DNA from: Myoxocephalus aenaeus
Lineage: Eukaryota > Chordata > Actinopteri > Perciformes > Cottidae
Reading direction: 5' to 3'
NCBI GenBank assembly: GCA_038501785.1
Contig: JBAMJR010000010.1
Location: forward strand, 573,501-637,500
Length of the DNA: 64,000 nucleotides
The notes under the pieces are model-generated. The model had not been told where the DNA came from. It saw only the letters and a program-made list of their open reading frames with translations, and ran no database searches. Each line of letters opens with the position of its first letter. The stretch's first letter is position 1. Below are positions 1 through 11,669 of the stretch, piece after piece. Position numbers and translations under genes: made by a program.

Positions 1-112
1 TAGAGGTAACTAGTGAGTGGGATCAGCTGGTTAGAGGTAACATAGTGAGTGGGATCAGCTGGTTAGAGGTAACATAGTGAGTGGGATCAGCTGGTTAGAG
101 GTAACTAGTGAG
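1..112. repeat. 32-bp tandem repeat in nms intron 5
   Basis: About three and a half copies of a unit containing GTGAGTGGGATCAGCTGGTT. The array begins outside the window and stops just before the exon-5 donor. Confidence 0.85.
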
Positions 113-120
113 CGACTCAC

Positions 121-174
121 CCTGGGCTGCTCGGGCCTCACAGGGTTGAGAGCCTTGGAGTAATGAAACAGGAA
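121..174 (-). CDS. nms: nms coding exon 5 (FLFHYSK exon)
   Basis: 54 nt between acceptor TTTCAG and donor GTGAGT encode FLFHYSKALNPVRPEQPR. FLFHYS immediately after Lys-Arg is characteristic of NMU and NMS precursors and is the strongest identifier of this gene. Confidence 0.88.
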
Positions 175-1652
175 CTGAAACACAGAGTCAGCGTCAGAGA
201 GCTGCGGATGAAACTGGTGCCAGAAAATGAGCCGAGCGGTTTGAGAACTTACTCTTTTGAAAACGTTCTGGACTTCCTCCTGCAGGGAGACACGCCTTCA
301 GATTAATAACTGTTTTTATCGTCTGGATATTAGATTCATATATTGTGCACTTGGCACTCTTTCACTCTTGTTGCATTAATACATAAACATAGAAATACCA
401 ATAAATATGTTTTCTAAGAAGCTAACAGGTCGTCAAAGACGGAGATCTAATAATAATGAGTTAGTATCTAATAATAATGAGCTAGTATCTAATAATAATG
501 AGTTAATATCTAATAATAATGAGTTAATATCTAATAATAATGAGCTAGTATCTAATAATAATGAGTTAATATCTAATAATAATAATGAGTTAATATCTAA
601 TAATAATGAGTTATAATAATGAGTTAATATCTAATAATAATTAGCTAGTATCTAATAATAATGAGTTATAATAATGAGTTAATATCTAATAATAATAAGT
701 TATAATAATGAGTTAATATCTAATAATAATGAGCTAGTATCTAATAATAATGATTTAGTATCTTAGAATAATTACTTAGTATCTTCATTTCGATTGCCTC
801 TAAAGGCTCTCAACATGGCGTCGGCTGAGCCGGCGGCTAGCAGCTAACGGTGCTAACACACTGTTAGCAGATGATGAAACGTGGCACATTTTCCAAAACT
901 TGAATGTTAACAGAGGTGAACCGTGTTTACAGTAATTATGTCACGATGCTGCAGTTAAACATATAAAATAATATCTCATATTTTGTGCCTTTAAAGGGAC
1001 TTAAAGTGCTGAACTGCTCCTACCTCCTCCTGGCCTCGCCATAAAACATCACTCAGATCCTCACTGTGGATCCCTCGCACCTGCAGACACACAAACAACA
1101 CGTATTTATTCATTATTAATAACACAACCACGTCTCAATCTCAACGCTCACGACAGTTTCCAGGTAAAGAAATGTATATATTACTGAGTATTTGGACAAA
1201 ATGTATATGCAGATAAATCTTTCATCCCACAACATGGTTCTTTAAACAGACCCAAGATGGTGATGATCACATGAGACCACAGAGTTTTCTGAGTTGAGGA
1301 GAAATAATTGAAGGAATAAATATTACTATTAATATCTGACAATCAAAAGCTGCTGTTGATTAATGGTTAAAGGGAAATTTACAACCGCTTCACAATATTA
1401 AAATCACATTTCTTTCTTCCCACACAACCTGGAAATAATTTATTATAAATCAAACGTTAAAAATAAATGAGACTTAAAGAGGAAAACAAAAACATGCATG
1501 AAGTTGTCATAAATAATCAATAGTAGGATAGTTTGAATGTGAAATAACAAAGATAACTTCCTACCTTTCTAAACTCTATCTCGTCTCCCCGTCGGTCGAA
1601 AGGAGCGGCGTCTGAGTGAAGAGCATGTGAGGAGTTACAGAAACGTCCTGTT

Positions 1653-1711
<59 letters not shown>

Positions 1712-2628
1712 TGTCGTCATGTTTTTGTAATATAAACATCTCAGCACTGACGTGATTCACACAGCTGCATGGAAATTATTATTATCATATTAGTGAAATA
1801 TTCATTTTCATTATCCATTGAAACAGAATATTGCATGGCAGATGTTTTTGTGTTGTGTTTACTATATATATTATAATAAATATATTTAATATAAAATATA
1901 TGTATTATATTAAACATATTGTATATATAATATATTTAATATCAGTAATCAACTGGAGAAGTTCCATGTTGATATCTATTAGTGAAATACATGTCACCAT
2001 GAATTGGTTTATAATGCCACGATGCGTTCAGGGTCTTCCTCTACAGTTGTTAAGAGCTGAATCGAGTTTGGTCCAGAATATTCTGCAGCAAAGCATCTCT
2101 CTTATGAATTAGTGTATAACTGAAGACCAACCTGGCAACCCTACAGTCCTCCATATCAACGGCTTATTGGAGATCTAAAGTAATATTTACCAGCAATTAA
2201 TTAAGTTACTAATTCTAAACCATAAAGTAAAGCATCTCTTATTAAACGGATATCCTTTCAAAAGAACCTCAAGATTAAGTTTACATTTTAATAATTACAA
2301 TTTAATGTGTTTATTCCACTTTCCTTGTCTTAATTGACTTTAATTTATCATAATTTATGGTATTTCATCTCCTAATATCACCATGACACATTAGCTATAA
2401 TATCCTCTATAATGAGCTGTGATGTTTCTTTTTCTTTGCCTGTGAATCCCGGGATACTAACGTGTTTTCAGACTCCAACATTACATGTTCGCGTTAACAC
2501 TCACGAGACGTAAACCCCGCACAGGACCCGTATGAAGGTGAGCGCGACCCACCTGTTGGGCTCCAGGAGCCAAGAAACCAGAATAAACACAGAAGAAGAA
2601 GAAGTTGTCTCACTCCCGGCAGAGACAT
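121..2628 (-). CDS. nms: neuromedin S (or U)-type neuropeptide precursor, 5' part (nms), partial
   Basis: Encodes the N-terminal 87 residues of a secreted neuropeptide precursor that in vertebrates is processed in neuroendocrine cells to a ligand of neuromedin U receptors. Minus-strand exons are 2628-2553, 1611-1565, 1080-1024, 279-253 and 174-121. All have AG acceptors and GT donors, and the phases agree (76, 47, 57, 27, 54 nt). The start opens a hydrophobic signal peptide (residues 1 to about 25, with five consecutive Leu at 9-13). Exon 4 ends in Lys-Arg (68-69), a prohormone-convertase site, and exon 5 begins FLFHYSK, the hallmark that follows the dibasic site in NMU and NMS precursors. 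The amidated C-terminal peptide exon would lie left of base 1. I prefer nms over nmu because lonrf2 and map4k4 neighbour it, as around human NMS; NMU remains possible. No frame break is seen. Confidence 0.85.
253..279 (-). CDS. nms: nms micro-exon 4 ending in the dibasic cleavage site
   Basis: A 27-nt exon with acceptor CTGCAG and donor GTAAGT encodes EEVQNVFKR. The terminal Lys-Arg is the expected convertase site before the FLFHYSK segment. Intron 4 is only 78 bp. Confidence 0.82.
442..780. repeat. TAA-rich 21-bp minisatellite in nms intron 3
   Basis: Repeats of about 21 bp with core TCTAATAATAATGAGTTA, with internal TAA-triplet gains and losses. An open frame of 69 codons across it is a product of the repeat and not a gene. 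Confidence 0.9.
1024..1080 (-). CDS. nms: nms coding exon 3
   Basis: 57 nt between acceptor CTGCAG and donor GTAGGA, phase 0 on both sides. Only the used frame is open (VRGIHSEDLSDVLWRGQEE). This is a propeptide region with little expected conservation. Confidence 0.75.
1565..1611 (-). CDS. nms: nms coding exon 2
   Basis: 47 nt between acceptor CTCAG and donor GTAGGA. Only the frame that continues exon 1 is open, giving AAPFDRRGDEIEFRK. The other two frames contain stops. Confidence 0.75.
1655..1709. repeat. (TA)n microsatellite in nms intron 1
   Basis: Uninterrupted TA dinucleotides, about 27 copies, some 45 bp beyond the acceptor side of nms exon 2. Confidence 0.95.
2553..2628 (-). CDS. 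nms: nms coding exon 1 (signal peptide)
   Basis: ATG at 2628-2626 reading leftward. The 76 nt end in phase 1 before donor GTGGGT. The exon encodes a leucine-rich signal peptide beginning MSLPGVRQ. Its last base G joins AC of exon 2 to make Asp26. Confidence 0.82.
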
Positions 2629-2900
2629 GGCTCACGCGCTTCCCGCTCCTCTTCCTCTCCTAATTAGCGCGCTCCTTGTTCCTGGTGGTGCGTGCCGGTC
2701 TGCTTCGGTTCGGCTCGGTTCGGTTCGGCTCGGCTCCCGTCGGTGATCTCCGGAACTCAATCAGCTGTGTGCGGGTTCTGAACAAAGTGCCCTCTGCCCG
2801 CAGCACTTTAAAAAGCGCACAACCCGTTTGGCGGGCTGACGCAGAGGATGACCAATCACCACCCGGTCATCAGCGCGTCCGCGTGCGCAAATCCAACGCA
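2629..2900 (-). promoter_or_regulatory. nms: probable nms promoter and 5'UTR
   Basis: GC-rich, CpG-containing stretch directly upstream (to the right) of the nms start codon. It contains a CTAATTAG homeodomain-type palindrome at 2660-2667, a run of GGTTCGGCTC-like repeats at 2704-2740 and an AT-rich TTTAAAAA block near 2808. The transcription start cannot be fixed from sequence alone. Confidence 0.45.
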
Positions 2901-2910
2901 CCCACACAGG

Positions 2911-2914
<4 letters not shown>

Positions 2915-2976
<62 letters not shown>
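2915..2976. repeat. (CT)n microsatellite upstream of nms
   Basis: About 30 CT dinucleotides bounded by C and ACAC runs, roughly 290 bp upstream of the nms start codon. On the nms sense strand it is a GA tract. Confidence 0.95.
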
Positions 2977-2978
<2 letters not shown>

Positions 2979-3272
2979 ACACACACATTTTTTCTGGAAT
3001 ACTGCTGCACTGGGAATACTGGGCGTAAGTGGTGATGTCAGGTGTTCTGGGTAATATGACTGGAATCAGCTGGAGAGACCTCTTTCAATGTAATGTTCAG
3101 GATCATATCTTGAAAACTTGCTACAGTGCAAATTGTTTGTATTGGTGTATTTCAAACTACACAGTATAATAACAGTAGGTTATTATTTTATTTTTCACTT
3201 TACGCTACAATCTTTGTTTTATTCAGTGAATCAGTTTTTTAAATGAGTCTTTTATTTTGAAAGAAATAATCA

Positions 3273-4030
3273 CGTAACATCGTAACGTAAACACTGTATG
3301 TAAACACTGTGATGTAAACACTGTGCGTAAACATCGTGACGTAAACATCGTGACGTAAACATCGTGACGTAAACATCGTGACGTAAACACTGTGATGTAA
3401 ACATCGTGACGTAAACACTGTGATGTAAACACTGTGCGTAAACATCGTTACGTAAACACTGTACGTAAACATCGTGACGTAAACATCGTGACGTAAACAC
3501 TGTACGTAAACATCGTGACGTAAACACTGTACGTAAACACTGTGATGTAAACACTGTACGTAAACACTGTACGTAAACACTGTACGTAAACATCGTGACG
3601 TAAACATCGTGACGTAAACATCGTGACGTAAACATCGTGACGTAAACATCGTGACGTAAGCACTGTGATGTAAACATTGTAACTTAAACATTGTAACCTA
3701 AACACCATGATGTAACACTGTGACGTAAACAACGTAACCTAAACATCGTAACCTAAACATCGTAACCTAAACATCGTAACCTAAACATCGTGACGTAAAC
3801 AACGTAACCTAAACATCGTAACCTAAACATCGTAACCTATAACCTAAACATCGTAATGTAAACACGTAACGTAAACATCGTAACTTAAACATCGTAACTT
3901 AAACATCGTAATGTAAACATGTAACGTAAACACGTAACTTAAATATCGTAACGTAAATATCGTAACGTAAACATCGTAACTTAAACATCGTAACGTAAAC
4001 ATCGTAACGTAAACATCGTGACGTAAACTT
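3273..4030. repeat. 14-bp minisatellite carrying GTAAACA and TGACGTAA motifs
   Basis: Head-to-tail units of about 14 bp, typically CGTGACGTAAACAT. The left two-thirds are mainly GTAAACA units; the right part drifts to CCTAAACA and CTTAAACA variants. Minus-strand open frames across it are repeat artefacts. It lies 0.65-1.4 kb upstream of the nms start codon. Confidence 0.95.
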
Positions 4031-4169
4031 GTAAGTCGCTGCAACACAACTACACACATAAATAACATTCAGCCATTCATACTCAATGTTACGCAACACG
4101 TCCTTCCGTAGACCCAGCGGCGTCCTGGGTGAAAGTCCTGTGTTTGTTTGACCCTCTTCACTCTCTAGA

Positions 4170-4424
4170 CTACAACTCTATAATCATGATGTGGAGATAG
4201 CGAGATAGCTCCAGGTCCTCCACCTGACAGCCCAACCCTCCCTGGGCTTTCAGCATCTCAGTGTGAACTTCTTCTTCTCCCGCGTCTAGCATTGTAACAC
4301 TCGACAGTTCGTCAGGTTTCTCCATGGCGATGAGCAGCTTGGGCAGGAACCTGCTCATGCTTCCTGAGTCATCTGGTTTACCGGAACCATGAACGCCTCG
4401 TGCAGCTGCAGAGACGTTGCGCAA
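4170..4424 (-). other. unrecognised 84-codon open frame, possible decayed exon
   Basis: The translation is non-repetitive and coding-like, with acidic and amphipathic segments such as KLLIAMEKPDELSSVTMLDA. A possible acceptor CCAG lies near its middle, and the frame ends at a stop after MIIEL. I do not recognise the family. It could be a fragment of a transposon, a retrocopy or a chance frame. Confidence 0.2.
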
Positions 4425-4502
4425 TCAGGAGGGGAAACTGAAGATGTGCGATATGTCCAGCATCAATCTGTCCAGAGAAGGAAATCTAAATGTATGTGTA
4501 TA

Positions 4503-5345
<843 letters not shown>

Positions 5346-5351
5346 ATCACG

Positions 5352-5480
5352 TTTCATTTAGCTGACGCTTTCATCCAAAGCGAGCGACTACAATACATGC
5401 ATTCAACCATGAGGACAAACTCAGAACAACAGGAATCAAGAAAGTACAATTTCTTCAATAAAGTTAAACTACAAAGTGAT
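5352..5480. repeat. teleost interspersed repeat fragment
   Basis: Contains CATTTAGCTGACGCTTTCAT followed by CCAAAGCGA and TGCATTCAACCATGAGGACA. I remember this as a segment of a dispersed repeat common in fish genomes. Boundaries and family are uncertain. Confidence 0.5.
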
Positions 5481-5611
5481 AATATAAAGAGTTATATTCT
5501 GTAGATATTCTTCATTTCATTATTCTCATGTCTATGACAGTTCAGGTTGTGCGAGGTCAGTTTAACAGATACTGTCTGTGAGAAGTGTCTGAGAAACGTC
5601 CGGTTGCCTGT

Positions 5612-5664
5612 TCCTCAAGGTTCCTCAAGGTTCCTCAAGGTTCCTCAAGGTTCCTCAAGGTTCC
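5612..5664. repeat. 10-bp tandem repeat GGTTCCTCAA
   Basis: Five near-perfect copies of GTTCCTCAAG in a row. Confidence 0.95.
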
Positions 5665-7993
5665 ACGCTCTGCACTCCAACACCACACCTGTTCATCAGT
5701 ATGTTGACATTATGGAAGCAGACTGGTCGTTGTGTTCCAGTCTTGTGAGAAAAGATGAGGACGCGATTCTCCTCCTCTTAGAAAGGTTAGAGCCAATAGA
5801 AATGTTAGATGTTCATGACGGAGAGCCGTGTATTAAAGAGCCGACCTTCCAGCTGTTCGGGTGTTTTTGGACGGTCAACCTGCGTGTTGACTGGACGACT
5901 CCAGTTGTTTGGCTAGGTTCTTCCGGAGGCTACACCAGGCATCCAATAATTATTACGCGCTAACAAAATTGCTATCAGTAAGTGCTACTTTCCTTATTCA
6001 AGGTGTAGTAAAAAAAAGATGTGTTTTTAGTTCACGGTGCAGATGTAGAGACTTCCTGCTGTCCTGATGTCATTGATTATGATTCATGTGATTAAAGAAA
6101 TCTAAACCTGCAACAATGTTTCAATTTCTCCGCTGCTTGTTGGGAACCAGAGCGTCTCTTTGTCTCTCTTGGCTTCAGCTTCACCATGGAGACGCTTCCC
6201 TCTCCTCCTCCGTCCATCAGATGACGTCCTCTCTCACGTAGCGGTGACCTCACCAACGTGGACCACGCTCCTCTCCTGGGGGCCATTGGCTCCTGACGGG
6301 CCTCCCTGTGGTCGTGTCCCTCCACACTGCTGCTACCTGGGACCCATGAGCCATAGAGCATGATGGGAAACGGTCCTGCCGCCTGGGGGTTTCCAGCGCA
6401 GCCCTCCTGACTGATTGGTTTGCTGCAGCAGCTGCTTCATCACGGCAACGTGTTCCCGGGTTTGTGATGTCGTCCCTGATTGCTGATTCGCTCCCAAAGT
6501 GCAGAAGCGTTGCTGCTTTGATTGCATGTGATTGTGCAAATAAACACAACGTTCTCCTCCAACGAGCAAAACCCCAACAGAGTGCAGATGAAGCTCAGGC
6601 GTCTGGCAGGAAGGAGGAGGCTTGATGCTTCTCATCATCCTGAGAGGATCCAAACCGCCATGGATCCATCCAACAGGTCGGTATGCGTTTGTATGAACAC
6701 GTCTCACATGTGGATTCATCCGCAGCTGAAAATAGTCCCGAAAGATAAGATAAGCAGACTAATCAGTAATCCACAGATGTATGACAAAAAAAGTACAAAT
6801 TAAATAGAAGTTTAAGTTCTTTTCAGATGTTTTATGAATAATAATAATAATAATAATAATGTAAATGTTGATTGTAGTGATGGAAGTAGGTCCAGAGAGC
6901 GGCTCCTCTTTCAATTAAGTTTCTCCTTCTTCTTTGTCTTTCCACCGTTTCCTCCAAAGTCTCGTCTCAGTGTCTCAGTGTCTCTTTTGAAGGATACGAT
7001 GCTTTGTGAGTCACGTTCATATCAGAGATGCTCAGACTTTTGTCATGTAGGTTCAACTCTTTGTACCTGGAAGCTCAATGAAAACGACCCGGGTGTTTTA
7101 GAACGTTACTTTAGTTTCAAAAATGTAAACGCAGAAATCTGCAAGACGTTTTTAAAATATTCCACATGTTCAGAAGGATAAAATGAGCCTAATGACAGTG
7201 CAATAAACATGGCCGCCAGCACTTATGGTGCGAGCCAACGTCTGCTCCTCTAAGCGTTAAACTTGGATGCTGGTAAGCGACTCGTAAACAGACGTTTATC
7301 AGAAGAACAGCGTCTGGGACTCCTTCCTCCTGTCGGCGCGTTAATCACGCCGTGGCGTTAACGTCTTCCTCTTATTAACGCCATCACTCAGCTCCGCTCA
7401 CCTTTAAAGCAGCCAGACGGTCGCGGCTCACGCGGTCGATCCCGGCTGCATTGCCGCTCGGGGAACGTCACAACCGACCAGCGACCAGGATTTGTGATCC
7501 TATTAGGCCTCGAGGTTCACTTCTGCTTCCATGGCGAGTCGGCGCCTTTAATCCTTTTGATAAAAGACACAAGTTCATTATAACTGAGCGGCACGTTGAT
7601 CTGTTTATCTTTTAAACACTATTCTGGTGTCCTTGTAACCTGTAAAACACAAATTATAAATGATATAGTAATACATTTGTCGTAAACATTCTGTTGCATA
7701 ATAAAAAGTCACAGTTCACAGAAGAGCCAGAGAGAAAGAAATCTGTCAAAGAATTAGAAAATAAGTGGAAATATAAAGAATTTAGAATAATTGTAAGCAC
7801 TTTCATTTATTTTCACATTTATTTGTGTATTCATATATTTTTCTAAATATTAGTTAATTTATCGCATACATTTTTGGTATCTATTTATTTTTATATAATA
7901 ACATTTTATTTATTTGTATCTCTTATTTTTTTGTATCCTCACTCATTTGTTGTTTTGGCTTTTCCATATATATGTCCTTTTATTTTTATTTTT
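5665..7993. other. intergenic; conserved-looking GC-richer patch near 7200-7560
   Basis: No supported exon. The patch from about 7200 to 7560 is GC-richer and non-repetitive, with clustered TTAACG/CGTTAA half-palindromes and a TTTAAAG box, so it could be regulatory. A short (ATA)n run is at 6836-6861. AT-rich sequence follows to 7993. Confidence 0.3.
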
Positions 7994-7998
7994 ATATC

Positions 7999-8492
7999 TG
8001 TAATGGAAATTAATTAACCTTATCAATCTCCTTTAGAGAAAACAAATGCGATGTGAAACACTTACATGTCTTTAAGCATTTATTAAACAGAAACTTGTAA
8101 TAATTCAATTGAATGGACAGAGCTCGTCACCACAGATGGCTCGGAGGTCTGACCAGGAAAAATAGTTCAACATGAGTTTATACATCAACAATTATTATTG
8201 AAATGTTTTCCCTTCCCCCCTCCCCCCCCCTGCTCCTCCTCAGTGTCTCCTTCCCTCCAGACAAGCCTTGATGCTGTCTGGAGGAAGTTGTTTGGCTGCG
8301 GCCCTGAGAGGCAAGAGTGAGAGAGAAAAGGAGAAAACAAAAGGAAAGGAATACAAAAACAATACCGAAATCCACCTGTTATCGCTTCACACGGATGGCG
8401 CTGATGAGACTGGGTCAAGATGAACTGAACTCTGCTTTCAGAGTTCAGCTACACATTTAAGAATAAAGCACTTATGATAAATTTCCACCACA
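7999..8492 (-). repeat. downstream (3') LTR of the deleted provirus
   Basis: On the minus strand it begins TGTGGTGGAAATTTATCATA and ends CCATTACA, next to the polypurine tract on one side and the ATATC duplication on the other. An AATAAA on the minus strand near 8081 could be its polyadenylation signal. Confidence 0.75.
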
Positions 8493-8636
8493 ATTCCCCC
8501 TTTGGTCACGAAAGTGACCACAACAGTAATTACAATTTATCAACCCATCAATACATTTGACCCAAAATGGTTTACGCACATCATCATCTGTAAGGTTAAG
8601 CTTCACCTGTTTTTGTGAGAAGTAAGCAACTCTATG

Positions 8637-9043
<407 letters not shown>

Positions 9044-11009
9044 AGGAATGCTGACATATTAATTAAACCCTGACACGATCTTTGGAGATGAGTCAGCCGA
9101 CCTCCATCTCCAGGGTACTGGATTTATAACAACATGTCAGTGAGGTGGGAACAAGCAATGATCACAACCATTTAAACTAATCTATTCAATCACATAGTTA
9201 TGTTATTATAACAATCATCAGGAACCAATTGTTGATTTAATTGATCCTTCCACCTGTAAACATTGATTGGATTATTTATTCTTTATTACACCACATCTAG
9301 GAAAAACTGTAATGACACGAATCATAAGCTTTATTACACAGAAGAATCACTTAATATTCCTATATTCTATCGGTACAAACTCAGATTGTACTTTCTCAAA
9401 TAATCGCTCAACCTATGAATATTTATTTCCCCCCATTCTTTTACATTCCCTTAATTAACAACTAATTTGAATACTTTGATATTCATGTTATTTAATTTTC
9501 CCTCAAAATTTGAAATCCTATAAAGAGATATAAAATGTTCTAAAACGTTTATATTATCTGTTTTTCAATGTTGTTTTTATTTGCTTTGATTACACCTCTA
9601 AATCTTACTGAGCAGTTATAATCTGCCTTGAACCATTACCAAAGTATTTACTCTTTTATCACTGTGTTATTTTGCTGTCTCTTGGAGTAACATTACTAAA
9701 ATAACTATACAAAATATGGATTTATCTTTATAATAACCTACATATACATATTCCCCCTTTTGCTAAATCACCTCTGCTAATTTAGCAAAACAATGGAAGA
9801 GAGCACTTTGCAATTGTCTGGTCCGTCCATTCATCATTATCAAAACTGCACCAGATCATTAGTGAAAGATGTTTCTGAAGGCACACCCAGTGTTATGAGC
9901 TGAAAAGAGAAAACTTAAATAAGCCTCGCTTATAGCTGCAGCAGCATCTGCAGCATTACCTGTTGAAAGGGATCAGAAGCGTTAGCGTGAGCATCACTTT
10001 TCATACCACAGTCAGTTTTAGGCTTCTAGCTCAGCGCTCAGACCTGTTCAAAAGAAAACAACACAGTTATGCGGCTCTCCATCTGTTGGAGTAGAAAACA
10101 AGTTGCAGGATTAAGGTAAACAACAGTAGTGAAACAAACAGCAGGTTGCTGTTACCCCCCATAGTCCTGAGTCAAAACTAATGTCATGAAACCGTCCCGT
10201 TGGTCAACGCACTGTGTGAACGGTGTGTCCAGTTAGCTAGTCCAAGTGTCGGAGCACACAGTAATGCACTCTTTAGGTCAAAGAAAGCCTCACTCGAGGA
10301 GTCGGTCCAGGTCAGTTTGTCATGCGCAGAAAGATGTTTACCATGAATCATGGAAGAGAGGAGTGCCTCTCTTTCTGAATAATTTGGGATCCACTATCTA
10401 TAATATGACGTCATTTCTAAGAAGCTCATTTGTTTCTCAGCTTGTGTTTTAGCCACAGCTTGAATTGCCTGTATTATTTTGGGAGAAAACAAACCCTCTA
10501 TCTCTTCCTCGTTCACTCCAAACCACACCTCCTCACAACTCATCTGTGTGCGCTGCAGTGTAGTGAATCAACTTGCATGTGACTTTCTACACGTGGTGAA
10601 TGTTGTGAAGCAAAATCAGTCCGCTGTAATGCTCCCCCCAATGATCCTAAAGACCACTTATAACGGTAAACCAAATCCGCCGTGTCATATTTCATCATTT
10701 GCTTGGTTTCTTGTCTGCTCACCATCAGGCCATCAGGGCCCGATGTGAGAATAAACCCAACTATGCACATTAAATCTCTGGCCCGCTAATTTATAGGGCA
10801 GCAATCAGACAGCAGAAATGCATGCCTGACTGTGATGTCATCAAATGTACAAGACAATAGCGTTGTCTACAGTTCACTAGTTGATACACCAACCGAGCCA
10901 ACCGTTCTGCAATATCTGCCACTTTCTCAGGAGGGACAGGTAAAGCAGAAGTTCTCAAAATTGAGAGTATGACTCCCGTGTCAATCAAATATGGAACAAA
11001 ACGAAAAGA
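9044..11009. other. degenerate internal region of the provirus
   Basis: Between the TAGA array and the upstream LTR. No long frame is visible. A short minus-strand frame at 10791-10988 holds the Asp-Thr-Gly motif. The rest cannot be assigned by eye. Confidence 0.4.
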
Positions 11010-11149
11010 ACAAAAACAATACCGAAATCAACCTGTTATTGCTTCACACGGATGGCGCTGATGAGACTGGGTCAAGATGAACTGAACTCCGCTTTCAGAG
11101 TTCAGCTACACATTTAAGAATAAAGCACTTATGATAAATTTCCACCACA
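11010..11149 (-). repeat. truncated upstream (5') LTR of the provirus
   Basis: Direct repeat of 8353-8492 with few differences, beginning at the same TGTGG terminus and followed outward by the ATATC duplication. The rest of the LTR and probably the primer-binding site are deleted. Confidence 0.8.
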
Positions 11150-11154
11150 ATATC

Positions 11155-11669
11155 TATTCCTCTTTATATTTCCAAATGTATGTCTTCTTCTTTGACAGAT
11201 GTATCATTTTCATGGCAATTTTATGACTCCATAAACACTTACCAACAGAAAAAGACAGAAATAAAAAAGAATGATACTGAATAAAACATAAAGGCACTGT
11301 GATCTTTTGTCAAAAGCAGTGAACTTGTAAATAAAAAAACCTCCTCTTGTCTTCAGCTTAAAACACAAAGTGGAGAACGTTTTGTCGTATCGTTTCAGTC
11401 TTTTTCTGTTTCTATTTCTGGTTTTCACACATCTTTCTATCTCAGTGATGTCAGAAAATAGAGCAATGACATCTATAACTTAAAATCTGAGCATGAAAAC
11501 ATAGACGTATAAAGGTAAAAGGTGCTTATAATGAATTCTCCATTTCTGTATAAGAGGTGAAGATTGTGGACGTACTGGTAAATCGTAGTAGAGTACTACT
11601 GTAGAAATATAAAAATACTACGTGTACTTGGTATAATAGCCAGAGCACTGAAGCTTTACACACATCTCA
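11155..11669. other. AT-rich spacer between provirus and LINE
   Basis: No gene or repeat recognised. Confidence 0.4.

Noticed and set aside
5547..5963. 138-codon open frame
   Set aside because: Runs through a 10-bp repeat and ends next to interspersed-repeat sequence; no recognisable domain or splice structure.
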